Source of the DNA: JAJDUF01 sp965238265
Lineage (GTDB): Bacteria; Chloroflexota; UBA11872; UBA12225; JAJDUF01
Direction of reading: 5' to 3'
Length of the DNA stretch: 64,000 bases
Assembly (NCBI GenBank): GCA_965238265.1
Contig: OZ250185.1
Coordinates: 3,782,001-3,846,000 of the forward strand
The notes under the pieces are model-generated. The model did no database searches, was not told where the DNA came from, and saw only the letters and a list, made by a program, of their open reading frames with translations. Position 1 is the first letter of the stretch; every line of letters starts with the position of its first letter. A program made the translations under genes and the position numbers. Of this stretch, positions 16,140-26,200 are shown piece by piece.

Positions 16140-16577
16140 ATGGAGATGTTGAAACGGCTGCTCGCGGTAGTCCATATTGTGCTGGCCCTAGCCGTGAGTG
16201 TGAACTGGATCGCCACCCCGCTTTACCACGACGGGTCGGACAGTTACCCGGTGTGGGAGGTCTTGAACTACTTCATGGCCGCGGCGGTCGTGACCGCTCT
16301 GATCGTGAACTTTCTCTACAAGCGCTCCCTGGACGGTGCCGGCTCGGACAGGCCGCTAACCAGGCAGTACTTCGAGGCCAATCTGGCGTTTTACGCCTCC
16401 ATCGTACTGACGCTGTGGTTCTATTGGAACTTCTTTGGCAGCCTCTTCCCCGAGACCGAATCGGCGGCGGTCGGTCTCATTCACTTGGAGATGTGGACGC
16501 TCACCAATCCCCTGTTCGTACTGGTCTCGGGCGTCACCGGGTTCCGGCTCTGGCGGATGGCCGCTATGCGGTGGTAG
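16140..16577 (+). CDS. Four-helix membrane protein, unknown function
   Basis: I chose the ATG at 16140 because AAAGGAG lies nine bases upstream; a longer frame begins inside unlikely coding sequence. The 145-residue product has about four hydrophobic segments: LLAVVHIVLALAVSVNWIA, YFMAAAVVTALIVNFLY, ANLAFYASIVLTLWFYWNFF and LTNPLFVLVSGVTGFRLW. Loops carry RRSL-like basic residues. It lies between tRNA-Val(GAC) and the livK gene. No family recognised. Confidence 0.65.
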   Translation: MEMLKRLLAVVHIVLALAVSVNWIATPLYHDGSDSYPVWEVLNYFMAAAVVTALIVNFLYKRSLDGAGSDRPLTRQYFEANLAFYASIVLTLWFYWNFFGSLFPETESAAVGLIHLEMWTLTNPLFVLVSGVTGFRLWRMAAMRW

Positions 16578-16879
16578 CCGGTGACCGGCACGAACTCGAC
16601 CTGCCGGGTGGTCTGCTGGTCCCGACTGGCGCCCAGCTACCGGCGCTGCATCCGAGCGCCATACCCCTGTACAGCCGCCCGCGTCATGGTTCCTGCCTCC
16701 TCCGGCGGCCCCTAGCCGGGTACCCGCGCTGCTGAGGCACAATCTTCCATGCTACGATACATGACACTGGTGTGATTGCTGTACTTGTCGCCGCGACGCG
16801 GGCAGCAAGGTCCAGTGAGCGCAAGAGTTACTCCACCGCGGCCTAACCGGGGGGAGTGAGATGGTAAGGAGAGAGGCCG
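16578..16879. other. 302-base intergenic region upstream of livK
   Basis: No gene is apparent. It should hold the livK promoter. GGGGGGAGTGAGATGGTAAGGAGAG just before the start supplies the ribosome site, AAGGAGAG. I see no clear operator. Confidence 0.5.
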
Positions 16880-18244
16880 ATGGCAAGCATAATCCGTAGA
16901 CGGTATCTGGCGGGAGGAGCCACTGTCTTGGGTGGCCTGCTCGCTGCTGCCTGTGGTGAGATCGAAGTCCGCTACGTCCAAGGGCCAGCGGGACCGGCCG
17001 GGGCAGCGGGGCAGACGCAGACCATCGTGCAAGAGAAGGTAGTCACTGTCGAGGTCGAGAAGCCGGTCGTTGTCGAGAAGGTGGTGACGCCGCCGCCCCC
17101 GCTGATTGTCGGACATCTCAACGCCTTTACCGGCTCACTCTCCTACTTCGGTCCCGCACATCGCAACGCTGCCGCGCTGGCCGCCGACCACGTCAACCGT
17201 GCCGGTGGTATAGGCGGCGCTTCAATGATCATCATCAGTGGTGACACTGGCGCGAATCCTGTCCAGGGTGTTGACGCCGCCCGTGCTCTCGTGGACGTGG
17301 AGAACGCTGTGGCTATACTTGGCGCTCTGGCCAGCGGCGTGACCTTGCCCGTGGCAACGTCCGTCACCGTCCCCAAGAAGCGTTTGCAGATCAGCGGTGC
17401 CTCCACGTCCCCGGCCATCACGGTGCTGGCAGATGACGATTTCCTCTTCCGCACGGCAGTATCAGACGCTGCTCAGGGCGTTGTGCTGGCTCGCCTGGCC
17501 CAGGAGGAAGGATACAAGGCCGCCGGTATCATGTTCATCAACAACGCTTACGGCGAGGGTCTGGCCGATCAGTTCGAGCAGACCTTCACCTCCCTGGGTG
17601 GGAAGGTCACCGGCAAGGTTCCCCACGAGGACAGCCAGCCCACCTTTAAATCCGAACTGGTGAAGGCCACCGCGGGAGACCCCGACGTGCTGATCGCCAT
17701 GAGCTACCCCGGACAGGCGGAGATCTACCTCCGCGAGTCCCTGGAGGGTGGATACTCCGACAAGTTCCTGTTCGTTGACGCGACCAAGTCCCCGGAGATG
17801 ATGGAGGTTGTCGGTTGGGATCGGCTCGAGGGCACGCTGGGTACTGCGCCCGGCTCTCCGGATAGCCCCCAGCTCCGGGCGTTCCGAAGCTCCTATGCCG
17901 CTGCTCATGGCGGGCAAGAGCCTGAGCACCCCTTCACCAGTGAGACCTATGACGCTGCGGTCCTGATCGCTTTGGCCGCCGCCAAGGCCGGTACGACCAC
18001 CGACCCCACAGCCATTCGTGACGCCCTGCGCGACGTGGCTAATCCGCCCGGCGAAGTGGTCGGCCCCGGCGTAGACGGCATCAAAAGGGCACTGGCGCTT
18101 ATCGCCGCCGGCCAGGACATCAACTACGAGGGCGCAGCCGGCCCCGTGGATTTCGACGAAAACGGCGACGTGGTCGGACCTATCGAGATCTGGAAGGTTG
18201 AGGGCGGTAAGATCAAGTCCACCGGTAGGTTCGAGACTCCCTAG
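16880..18244 (+). CDS. livK: Branched-chain amino-acid-type ABC transporter substrate-binding lipoprotein
   Basis: This 454-residue protein opens with a basic region and hydrophobic stretch (IIRRRYLAGGATVLGG) and lipobox LLAAACGE. A tether follows: a short collagen-like GPAGPAGAAG then charged repeats VVTVEVEKPVVVEKVVTPPPP (about 40-72). The domain is Peripla_BP_6/LivJ-type: HLNAFTGSLSYFGPAHRNA, ALAADHVNRAGG, GDTGANPVQGVDAARALVD, and GIMFINNAYGEGLADQFEQ. It probably feeds the livGFHM transporter encoded at 19.6-23.2 kb on the other strand. Ligands in this family range from leucine to amides and aromatic acids, so the substrate is open. A hairpin terminator follows. Confidence 0.88.
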   Translation: MASIIRRRYLAGGATVLGGLLAAACGEIEVRYVQGPAGPAGAAGQTQTIVQEKVVTVEVEKPVVVEKVVTPPPPLIVGHLNAFTGSLSYFGPAHRNAAALAADHVNRAGGIGGASMIIISGDTGANPVQGVDAARALVDVENAVAILGALASGVTLPVATSVTVPKKRLQISGASTSPAITVLADDDFLFRTAVSDAAQGVVLARLAQEEGYKAAGIMFINNAYGEGLADQFEQTFTSLGGKVTGKVPHEDSQPTFKSELVKATAGDPDVLIAMSYPGQAEIYLRESLEGGYSDKFLFVDATKSPEMMEVVGWDRLEGTLGTAPGSPDSPQLRAFRSSYAAAHGGQEPEHPFTSETYDAAVLIALAAAKAGTTTDPTAIRDALRDVANPPGEVVGPGVDGIKRALALIAAGQDINYEGAAGPVDFDENGDVVGPIEIWKVEGGKIKSTGRFETP

Positions 18245-18272
18245 CAACTGAGCGACAGCAGGCCAACGTGCC

Positions 18273-18297
18273 GGGGGCGGCTCGACGAGTCGCCTCC
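18273..18297 (+). terminator. Terminator-like hairpin after livK
   Basis: GGGGGCGGCTCG pairs with CGAGTCGCCTCC (two G-T pairs) in a stem of 10 or more bp with a tiny loop, starting about 28 bases after the stop. GTTGCTTTG follows, a weak T tract. Confidence 0.55.
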
Positions 18298-18399
18298 GTT
18301 GCTTTGTGCCACCTGATAGCGGCCAGCCTGTACGCCGGATTGGTGTACGATAGGGTAGCCGACGATTGCACATACACGCAGCAAGATCGGAGGGCGACC

Positions 18400-18948
18400 A
18401 TGGTCACGGCCAGGCCGGCCACCAAGCTCACCTACGAGGACTACCGCCACACCCCGGACGACGTGCGCTACGAGCTTCTGGATGGAGAACTGGTCATGTC
18501 ACCAGCACCGAAAGAAATTCATCAACGGATTGACATGGACTTGGGGCGGCTCATTGGCAACTTTGTGGCCGAAAACCATTTGGGACGGGTATACTCCGCC
18601 CCCTTCGACGTGGTGCTATCGGACGTGGATGTCGTGCAGCCCGACCTGCTGTTCGTCTCCAACGAGCGCGCATACATCATCACCCCCGATAACGTCCAAG
18701 GCCCGCCCGATCTGGTCGTCGAAATCATCTCGCCGTCCACGGCCGAGCGGGACCGGACGCTCAAGCGCGCGCGCTATGCCCAACATGGCGTGCGCGAATA
18801 CTGGCTAGTGGACCCGGACACTAGGACCGTCACGGTGCTGCTGCTGGGCGCGGCCGGCTTCACGGTGGTCGCCCGCTCCGGCACCGACCAGACGTTGACT
18901 TCACCTACCCTGCCCGGCTTCACGGCCAACCTGGACGATATTTTCTAG
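18400..18948 (+). CDS. Uma2 family (DUF820) PD-(D/E)xK nuclease-like protein
   Basis: Start at the ATG preceded by GGAGGGCGACC; 182 residues. KLTYEDYRHTPDDVRYELLDGEL is the classic Uma2 opening with the first acidic residues. VVQPDLLFVSNE supplies the PD motif, and PPDLVVEIISPSTAERDRTLK supplies the ExIS strand, followed by YAQHGVREYWLVDPD. Uma2 genes are strongly amplified in Cyanobacteria and Chloroflexota; a nuclease role is inferred from the fold only. A close paralog follows 17 bases later, so this is a recent tandem duplication. Confidence 0.88.
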   Translation: MVTARPATKLTYEDYRHTPDDVRYELLDGELVMSPAPKEIHQRIDMDLGRLIGNFVAENHLGRVYSAPFDVVLSDVDVVQPDLLFVSNERAYIITPDNVQGPPDLVVEIISPSTAERDRTLKRARYAQHGVREYWLVDPDTRTVTVLLLGAAGFTVVARSGTDQTLTSPTLPGFTANLDDIF

Positions 18949-18965
18949 GAGACGGGAGGACCGCT

Positions 18966-19514
18966 ATGGTCAGCACCCAGCCCGCCCTCAAGCTCACCTA
19001 CGAGGACTACCGCCTCACCCCGGACGACATGCGCTACGAGCTTCTGGATGGAGAACTGGTCATGGCACCAGCACCGAATAGGGCCCACCAGAGTATTTGC
19101 CTGGAATTAGGAGTGCTGCTCCATACCTTCGTGAAAGAGCGAGGCTTGGGCGATGTCTTTATTGCGCCCTTCGACGTGGTGCTGTCAGACCTGGACGTGG
19201 TGCAACCCGACCTGCTGTTCGTCTCCAACGAGCAGGCACACATCGTCACCGAGGACAACGTCCGCGGCCCGCCGGACTTGGTCGTCGAAATCCTGTCTCC
19301 CTCCACCGCCGAGCGGGACCGGACGCTCAAGCGCGCGCGCTATGCCCAACATGGCGTGCGCGAATACTGGCTGGTGGACCCCGATGCCAGGACTGTGACG
19401 GTTCTGCTGCTCGAAGAAGGCATCTTCGTGGAGGTAGCTTGCTACGGCGCCGGGCAGCTATTGACTTCGCCCACGCTGGCCGGCTTCACCACCAACCTAG
19501 ACGAAGTCTTTTAG
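18966..19514 (+). CDS. Uma2 family protein, tandem paralog
   Basis: This 182-residue protein is nearly collinear with the previous gene: identical words include KLTYEDYR, ELLDGELVM, DVVQPDLLFVSNE, PSTAERDRTLKRARYAQHGV. Differences gather in the N-terminal helix (NRAHQSICLELGVLLHTFVK) and the last 35 residues. GGGAGGACCGCT precedes the ATG. The PD and ExLS catalytic residues are kept, so both copies could be active. It converges with livM 43 bases away. Confidence 0.88.
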   Translation: MVSTQPALKLTYEDYRLTPDDMRYELLDGELVMAPAPNRAHQSICLELGVLLHTFVKERGLGDVFIAPFDVVLSDLDVVQPDLLFVSNEQAHIVTEDNVRGPPDLVVEILSPSTAERDRTLKRARYAQHGVREYWLVDPDARTVTVLLLEEGIFVEVACYGAGQLLTSPTLAGFTTNLDEVF

Positions 19515-19556
19515 GGAAAGCAGGAAACGTCACCACGAGCCGCTCTGCACGCTCCG

Positions 19557-20540
19557 CTATCCGTCGGCAGCCCGTGCCACTCGCCGCTCCTCCCCCAGCA
19601 TACCACCGGGGCGGACCAGGATCACCGCGACGATAAGCACGCCGATCATAAACAAGCGGAAGTTGGGGTCGGAAAACACGCCGGGCAGGAACTGTGTACC
19701 CGTCCAGATGCCCCAGACCACGAAGGCGCCCAGGATGGCGCCCCGGTTGTTGCCGGCGCCGCCCACCATCAGCATGGCCCAGATGATGAAGGTCGCCAGG
19801 AGCGGATCGAAGGTGAGTGGTGAGAGGAACCGGACATTGTGAGCGAAGAGCGCCCCACCGACGCCCATGATGACCGCTCCCAAAATGAATGCTTGGAGCT
19901 TGAAGGTGAACACATTCTTGCCGCTGGCCTCGGCCGCTACCTCGTCCTCGCGGATCGCTCGCAGCACACGGCCCCACGGAGACTTGACCGCTCGTTCCAC
20001 CGCCAGGAAGAGGCCGGCCAGAATAACCAGGACCACCACCAGGTAGAGGTAGTCGTAGTGCTCCGGTGACACCCACTCCCCCAGGAATTTGGGTATCCGG
20101 TACAAGCCCTTGGACCCGTTGGCGATCCACTTCTCGTTGAGGAAGAACAGCCGGACCGTCTCCGCGATTCCCAGGGTTGCTATCGCCAGGTAATCGTCAC
20201 GCAGCCGCAGGGTGATGTAGCCGATGACCAGGGCGATGACCCCACACACCGCCGCCGCCGCCCCCAGGCCCAGGAAGAACCACAGGTCGATGCCCAGGTC
20301 CAAGAACATCTGCCCCGACCAGTTGCCACCAAACTTGAAATCCTCGAAGAGCTTCGGGTCCGGGGGCTGAGTCGTCAGCAGCGCCGTCGTGTAGGCTCCC
20401 AGTGCAAAGAACCCCGCAATGCCGATGTTGAACAGGCCGGTAAAGCCCCAATGGACGTTCAATCCCAGCGCGAACACTGCGTAGATTCCCGCCATGATGA
20501 CGAAGCCGGCCAAGTAACTGACAATGCCGGTCACGTCCAT
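19557..20540 (-). CDS. livM: Branched-chain amino-acid ABC transporter permease
   Basis: This 327-residue inner-membrane permease has about nine hydrophobic segments. Typical LivM words are GLNVHWGFTGLFNIGIAGFFALGAY, IALVIGYITLRLRDDYLAIATLGIAE and SPWGRVLRAIREDEVAAEASGKNV, the last being the coupling region that contacts the ATPase. It lies 13 bases after livH and ends the livG-livF-livH-livM run. It should form the heterodimeric channel with LivH for import of the ligand of LivK. Confidence 0.92.
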   Translation of the reverse strand: MDVTGIVSYLAGFVIMAGIYAVFALGLNVHWGFTGLFNIGIAGFFALGAYTTALLTTQPPDPKLFEDFKFGGNWSGQMFLDLGIDLWFFLGLGAAAAVCGVIALVIGYITLRLRDDYLAIATLGIAETVRLFFLNEKWIANGSKGLYRIPKFLGEWVSPEHYDYLYLVVVLVILAGLFLAVERAVKSPWGRVLRAIREDEVAAEASGKNVFTFKLQAFILGAVIMGVGGALFAHNVRFLSPLTFDPLLATFIIWAMLMVGGAGNNRGAILGAFVVWGIWTGTQFLPGVFSDPNFRLFMIGVLIVAVILVRPGGMLGEERRVARAADG

Positions 20541-20553
20541 GCCGTGTGCCTCT

Positions 20554-21576
20554 TCATTCCGAGCCGCCGAATATCCCGCGCGGCCGCACCAGCAGCAGAC
20601 CGATCATGATGGCGAAGGCCACCACCGGCTTGTAGCTGGGATTGATCCACTGAGTCGAGACCTCAGAGGTCACCCCGATGACGAAGGCCCCTACCAGCGC
20701 ACCGTAGGGGTTGCCGATACCTCCCAGGAGCACGGCGGCGAACAGGGGGATCAGGAACTTCCAGCCCATGATGGGCAGCAGCTGCGCCTGGAACACCGCC
20801 AGCAGCACGCCGGCGGTCGCCGTCAGCACCGCGCCCATCCCCCACGTCCACCGGATGACGCGCTGGGTGTTGATCCCGCTGACCAAGGCCAGCTCCGGGT
20901 TGTCCGCGGTAGCCCGCATGGCCTTGCCCATTTTGGTGCGGGTCAGCACGAGGTATACGCCCACAACCAGGATGATCGCCACGATGGCGATGAAGATGTC
21001 GTCCGGGGGTATCCGCACGTCCATGGGCAGATGATAGACCTGCCGAGACTCACGCGGGTAGTGCTGCGTTTCGCCGCTCCAGATAATCTGCACTAGGCCG
21101 CGCAGCGCAATAGCCACTCCCAGGGAGGCCATCGCCAGCACCACGGTATTCACACCCCGGTCGCGGAGCCGGCGGTAGATGGCCACGTCCAGCACGATAG
21201 ACCCGGCCGCCACGACCACCACCGCCACGGGCAGCGCGATCAGCAAGGGGTATCCGAAGGTGAACGGCCCTAGTCCCTGGCCCTCGACCCCCACCGCCGG
21301 CAGAACGCTGCCGACCAGGAACAGCGCCAGATAGGCGCCCATAGTCATGTAATCGCCGTGGGCAACGTTGGCGAAATTCAGGATGCCGTAGATCAGGGTC
21401 AGGCCGACGGCCCCCAGCGCGATGATGGCCCCCAGGAAAATGCCGTTGACCACCAGCCCCATCTTCACGAAGGGCAGGAAGCCGACTGCCAGCGCCAGCA
21501 CCACAATGGCGACCGCGGTATGCCCCGGCGTCCACGCCAGGCTGATTCGTTTCGCGGTATTTTGCAGCGTGCTCAT
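20554..21576 (-). CDS. livH: Branched-chain amino-acid ABC transporter permease
   Basis: The 340-residue protein carries LivH-type segments: GIFLGAIIALGAVGLTLIYG, LNFANVAHGDYMTMGAYLAL, VDVAIYRRLRDRGVNTVVLA-like coupling sequence and VLLGGIGNPYGALVGAFVIG. It has around eight membrane helices. It is preceded by livF with a 131-base gap and followed closely by livM. The protein pairs with LivM in the membrane. Confidence 0.92.
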   Translation of the reverse strand: MSTLQNTAKRISLAWTPGHTAVAIVVLALAVGFLPFVKMGLVVNGIFLGAIIALGAVGLTLIYGILNFANVAHGDYMTMGAYLALFLVGSVLPAVGVEGQGLGPFTFGYPLLIALPVAVVVVAAGSIVLDVAIYRRLRDRGVNTVVLAMASLGVAIALRGLVQIIWSGETQHYPRESRQVYHLPMDVRIPPDDIFIAIVAIILVVGVYLVLTRTKMGKAMRATADNPELALVSGINTQRVIRWTWGMGAVLTATAGVLLAVFQAQLLPIMGWKFLIPLFAAVLLGGIGNPYGALVGAFVIGVTSEVSTQWINPSYKPVVAFAIMIGLLLVRPRGIFGGSE

Positions 21577-21707
21577 CGAACCTTGACCGACCGGGATGGG
21601 CTGCGCCGGGCGATTCTACACCTCACCGTGCCTGCTCACCACTACGGCACTCCGGATAGCAGACCATGAGCGCAACTGACACCAAAAGGTGCGGGAGCGA
21701 CACCTCA

Positions 21708-22418
21708 TCACCTGCGGCCGCCCAGGTAGAGGCGAACCACCTCCGGGTTGTCCAGCAGCGCCGGGCCGCTGTCCTCCAGACGGTTCTGTCCCGCGGCCAG
21801 CACGTAGCCCCGGTTTGACATACGCAGCGCCTCGCGGGCGTTCTGCTCCACCAGCAGTAAGGCGACCCCGGCCCGGTTGATGCCCCGAATGCGCTCGAAC
21901 ACCAAGCCCATAATCGCCGGAGACAGCCCCGCCGAAGGCTCGTCCAGCAGCAGCAGCACCGGGTCCAGCATCAGGGCACGGGCAATAGCCAACATCTGAC
22001 GCTGCCCGCCCGACAGACTGCCCGCTCTCTGAGTGGGACGCCGCGCCAGGTCCGGGAACAGCTCGAACAACTCCTCGATACGCCCCCGGTAGTCATCGTT
22101 GCGGACAAAGCCCCCCATCTCCAGGTTCTCGCGGATGCTCAGGGACGGGAAGACGTTGGCAGACTGGGGAACGTAGCATAGCCCGGTCCGCACAATCTGC
22201 TCCGGTGCCTGGGAGACTATGTCCGTGCCCCGGAACGTCACGGCTCCGGTCCTGACCCGGACCAGACCCACGACGGCCTTCATCAGGGTGGATTTTCCGC
22301 AGCCGTTCGGCCCAATGATCGTGACGATCTCGCCCTCCTCCACGGCTATGGATACGCCGTGGAGAATGTCGGTCTCGCCGTACCCGGCTACCACGTCGGA
22401 GACCTCAAGCAGTGCCAT
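21708..22418 (-). CDS. livF: Branched-chain amino-acid ABC transporter ATPase
   Basis: The start at 22418 (MALLEVSDVVAGYGETDIL) lies inside the end of livG, a 14-base overlap that implies coupled translation. The 236-residue protein has Walker A GPNGCGKSTLMKAVVG, Q-loop YVPQSANVFPSLSIRENL, signature LSGGQRQMLAIARALM and Walker B LLLLDEPSAGLSP, followed by the H-loop (LLLVEQNAREAL). It powers LivHM with LivG. Confidence 0.94.
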   Translation of the reverse strand: MALLEVSDVVAGYGETDILHGVSIAVEEGEIVTIIGPNGCGKSTLMKAVVGLVRVRTGAVTFRGTDIVSQAPEQIVRTGLCYVPQSANVFPSLSIRENLEMGGFVRNDDYRGRIEELFELFPDLARRPTQRAGSLSGGQRQMLAIARALMLDPVLLLLDEPSAGLSPAIMGLVFERIRGINRAGVALLLVEQNAREALRMSNRGYVLAAGQNRLEDSGPALLDNPEVVRLYLGGRR

Positions 22419-23196
22419 CGGCCGCGCCTCCCAGGTAGGCTTCCAGCACTTGCGGGTCTCGCTGCACCTGAAGCGGCGTGCCCTGGGCCACGACTGCACC
22501 GTTGGCCATGACGATGATGGGATCGCACAGCGCCATCACCAGGTCCATGTCGTGCTCGATGATCAGGAAGGTGACGCCGCGCTCCACACTGGCCAGGTAG
22601 ATACTGGCCGTCAGTTGGCGCAGCAGGGTGCGGTTGACCCCGGCGCCGGGTTCGTCCAGCAGCACCATCTTCGGCTCGGCCATCAAAGTGCGGGCCAGCT
22701 CCAGCAGCTTCTTCTGACCGGAGGATAGATTGCCGGCGTACTCGTTGGCCAGGTGCGCGAGCTTGACGAAATCCAGCACCTCCAGCGCCTGGGCCTCGAT
22801 GCGGCGCTCCTGGCGAGCCACCTTCCAGGGCAGCAGCCACGAGGCCCAGACGTGCTCGCCAAGCTGGGGCGCGGGGACCAGCATCAGGTTCTCCAGCACC
22901 GTCATGCGCTTCATCTCCCTGGGAATCTGGAAGGTACGCATGAGGCCCAGCCCGAAAGTGCGGTGCATCTTCATCCCGTCAATGCGCCGGCCGCGGAAGA
23001 CGATCCGGCCGCTGGTCGGCGCCAGCGCCCCGGACACCAGGTTGAAGAGCGTCGTCTTACCCGCGCCGTTGGGGCCGATCAGTCCCGTGATGGCACCCGG
23101 CATGACCTCCAGGGAGCAGTGGTCCACGGCCCGCACCCCGCCGAAATCCTTCACCAGGTCACGCACCTCCAGCACAGGCGCCATATCCGTCAACAT
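22405..23196 (-). CDS. livG: Branched-chain amino-acid ABC transporter ATPase
   Basis: The 263-residue protein has Walker A GPNGAGKTTLFNLVSG, LSSGQKKLLELARTLMAEPK signature, Walker B MVLLDEPGAGVN and H-loop FLIIEHDMDLVMALCD. The GLIGPN and PTSGRIVFRGRRIDGM words and the long insertion (MLVPAPQLGEHVWASWL) are LivG-like. The start is uncertain: an ATG at 23196 and a TTG at 23193 share the ribosome site AAGGGAGG, which lies 2 or 5 bases away. A restriction-modification gene ends just 14 bases upstream. Confidence 0.92.
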   Translation of the reverse strand: MLTDMAPVLEVRDLVKDFGGVRAVDHCSLEVMPGAITGLIGPNGAGKTTLFNLVSGALAPTSGRIVFRGRRIDGMKMHRTFGLGLMRTFQIPREMKRMTVLENLMLVPAPQLGEHVWASWLLPWKVARQERRIEAQALEVLDFVKLAHLANEYAGNLSSGQKKLLELARTLMAEPKMVLLDEPGAGVNRTLLRQLTASIYLASVERGVTFLIIEHDMDLVMALCDPIIVMANGAVVAQGTPLQVQRDPQVLEAYLGGAADGTA

Positions 23197-23210
23197 CGCC
23201 TCCCTTGCCG

Positions 23211-26200
23211 TCAGCCAGCACCGACTGGAGGCAGCGCTGGCTGTCCGATCTTCTTCCGAGCACGGGGCGGCTGGCACTCCGCGTCCGTCGGAATCGGTAG
23301 CTCGTGCGCCGCAAAGAGGGCCGAGGCGCATACTTCCTGGAGCAGTGCCGCGCCCTCAGGCTGCCGGCGGACCGTCTCTTCGAGCACCCAGAGTAGCGCC
23401 AACAGGTCCTCCATGAAGTCCCAGTGCTCGGGCCGGATATCGTCGAGGGGGGAAGAGCGGCGCCCGGCCCGCTTGCGCTTGCGGTAGTCCAGCCAGGACT
23501 TCACGACCTGCAAGCCGGAGACGGAGTAGGTCCACACCTCCGGCGCGACCGGCGCAAACTCCCCGTCGCCGACGCGCAGCACCCGTGCCGCTTCATCATA
23601 CGAAAAGTCCACCGGGTACTGGTCGAGCGACACCGCCTTGGTGCAGAGTGCCCCTCCCGGCGGCACGGAGCCGTCGTCGCGCGGCCCGCCGTACCGCGCG
23701 CCGTAGGTGTGCCGGTAGAGTAGCCGCGCGCCGTGGTCGGCGACCCGTCCGAATAGGCCGCCATCCTTCGTGATCGGCAGGCGGGGCGGCGGTAGCTCAA
23801 GCTCGTCCCAGAAGCGCTCGACGTAGGCCGGCTGCGCCAACACACCGTAGGCGTAGGCAAACAGACGCTCCGGTGAAACGGGCGCACCGTGTACGTCGGC
23901 GATTCGGGATAGCAGGTCAGCAGTGACGTTGGGCTGTGTCGCCGCCGCGTTCCGCCACAGCGGGATAACATGCTTGGCACCGAAAGAACCCCGGAAATGG
24001 TCCAAGTCGGGGATTAGCGAGGTCGCCGTCGCGGCGGGGCCAAAGCCAAGCACGTGAGTCAGCAGGCTGGTCATGTAGACCTGTTGGTCCCCGTGGGCAC
24101 GCCACAGATCGGGACGCATGCGGTCACCAACACGCGAATCGGCAATCACAAATTGCCGGTCGAACGAGCGATATGCGTACCTTGCAACAGAAGGAAGCGG
24201 CGATGACGGATTGAGCGTGGCGATTGATGGAGCACGCTTATCTCCTTCCATCAAAGGCGTATAGTCCCAGCCAATCTTGCGGTCCACGGTCTCCCTGAAC
24301 GCGGTGCGTCGTGCGGCCGGCGAACGCTCGATCAGTGAGCGCCAGCGTGCGGCAAGCACGTCGCGGGTTTCGCCGATAGGCCAGGTCCGCTTGAGCTGTG
24401 CGCCAGACTGCTGCCAGGGGAACACGTCGGTGAGCACGGGCCAGTCAAGATATGTTCCCGTGCCCGCCGGGTAGAACGGCCCATCCCACTCTCCGGAACA
24501 CTCTCGCCAGTCGAGATCGGCAAACGAACCGGCGTCGTCGAGGGATTCGAGCTTGGCCTGCTCGGCGCCAGTGAACTTGGTCTTCCAGACTCGCGCCGGA
24601 GTGTGCGGGCAGGGTGCGCCGCCTCGCACACCGATGGCAATGGCGACGGGGGTGCGGATAGCAAACACGTTCTCCGTCTTGCGGGCGCCGAGGCTATCGC
24701 CTTCCAGGTCTATGATCCATAGCTCGTCGAACACCTCGCGCATCTTACGGCGCATCCCCGCAAAGCCGGGGCCGCGCAGATACGACGAGGCCGTGATGAA
24801 GGTGACGATGCCCGCGTCCTTGGTGGAATCGAACACCTTCCACAGCGCCCAGCGCCAGAAGTAGACGTAGTCGTTGTACAGGTTCTTCAGATGAACACCG
24901 CCGCCGGCGTCCCGCACCGGTTTGAGGAAATCATCGAGGACCGACGGCTCGTCCGACCCCTCATCGCCATGGCGCACCCAGCCGCCCTTGCGCCGGCCGC
25001 GCTCGTCTTCCAACTCCCGCTGCTCGCGGTCGTAGGGAGGATTGCCGAGGCAGACAAAGACGCGCACGTCCTTCTTGACTCTCTGTGCGCGTTTGCGCTC
25101 CTCGGTCAGCCGCTCCTGCAACATGCTGGCCGGGAACTTCGGCAGCCGGTTGGGGGACTCCAGCGTATCGGTGAGATAGACCCTCGCCGCCCGGTCGGTC
25201 ACGCCCGCATCGCGTAGCCGTTGCGAGACGCGCAGGTGGGCAACCGAGTACGGCCCGACGAGCAGCTCGAATCCGTTCAGGCGGCCGGCGAGGTCGCGCA
25301 GCTTCTGGGGGACGGCACCCGGGCCAAGTCGCTGACGTACCGCGTCGGCCGCATGGTCCAGCACGGCGAGGGGATAGGTACCGGTGCCGACGGCCGGGTC
25401 GAGCACTACCACGTCGTCGTCCGCGAACGCGAGCCGCTTGCTGAAGCGGGTACGCAGTAGCTCGGCTGCCAAGCGGACCTGCAAGCGCACCACTTCTACC
25501 GGCGTGTAGTACACGCCCCGGTCTTTCCGCAGCTTGGGGTCATAGGCACCGAGAAAGTCCTCGTAGAAATACAGCCACGGGTCGCCCTCGTGCTGAATCT
25601 TCACCGCGTCCACGACTCCGATGGCGCGCTCCAGCAGCTCTATGGGCATCCGTAGCTCTTCGCGGACGGAGGAGACTTCCAGGAGCCGGAGCGCTTCGGC
25701 CAGCAGCGCGTGCTCGCTCTGCAGCGTCTCCGAGGCAAAGGCCGGGCTTAGGCTCCCCGCACCCTCGAACCGCGCGAGCAACAGGGCATACGTCAGCGTT
25801 TGCGCGTAGGCGTCCGCAAACTGCGCGGCATCCGTCTCCGGGAATAACAGCCGGCCCCACTCATCCGCGAGTGTCCGCAGCGGGCTGTCGGGACGACCGA
25901 GCGCCAGCTGCACCTCGTCGCGGAGGATACGAGCCAGCGCCGCCAGGAACTCCGCGAGGCCCCGCGCCGTGCCCGGCACAACCGGCTCCCAATAGAGGAA
26001 GGTGCGGAACAGACGCGCCAAGTACGCCAGGGCCTTGCGGTCGAGCGTCCGCGCGCCGCCTTCGCTCACGTCATCAGCGATGCGGACGCGCACGACCAAC
26101 TCGCCGGTGTGGTAGAGGCTCCACTCCGATCCGTCCGTGTAGATCAGGTTGGGTAGTGCCTTGAATCGGAGCCACTGCACCCGGTTGGCGCCCGTGAAGC

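Noticed and set aside
16578..16735. Minus-strand short frame between the four-helix protein and livK
   Set aside because: The ATG preceded by GGAGG leads to a stop after 16 codons, too short and with no conserved look.
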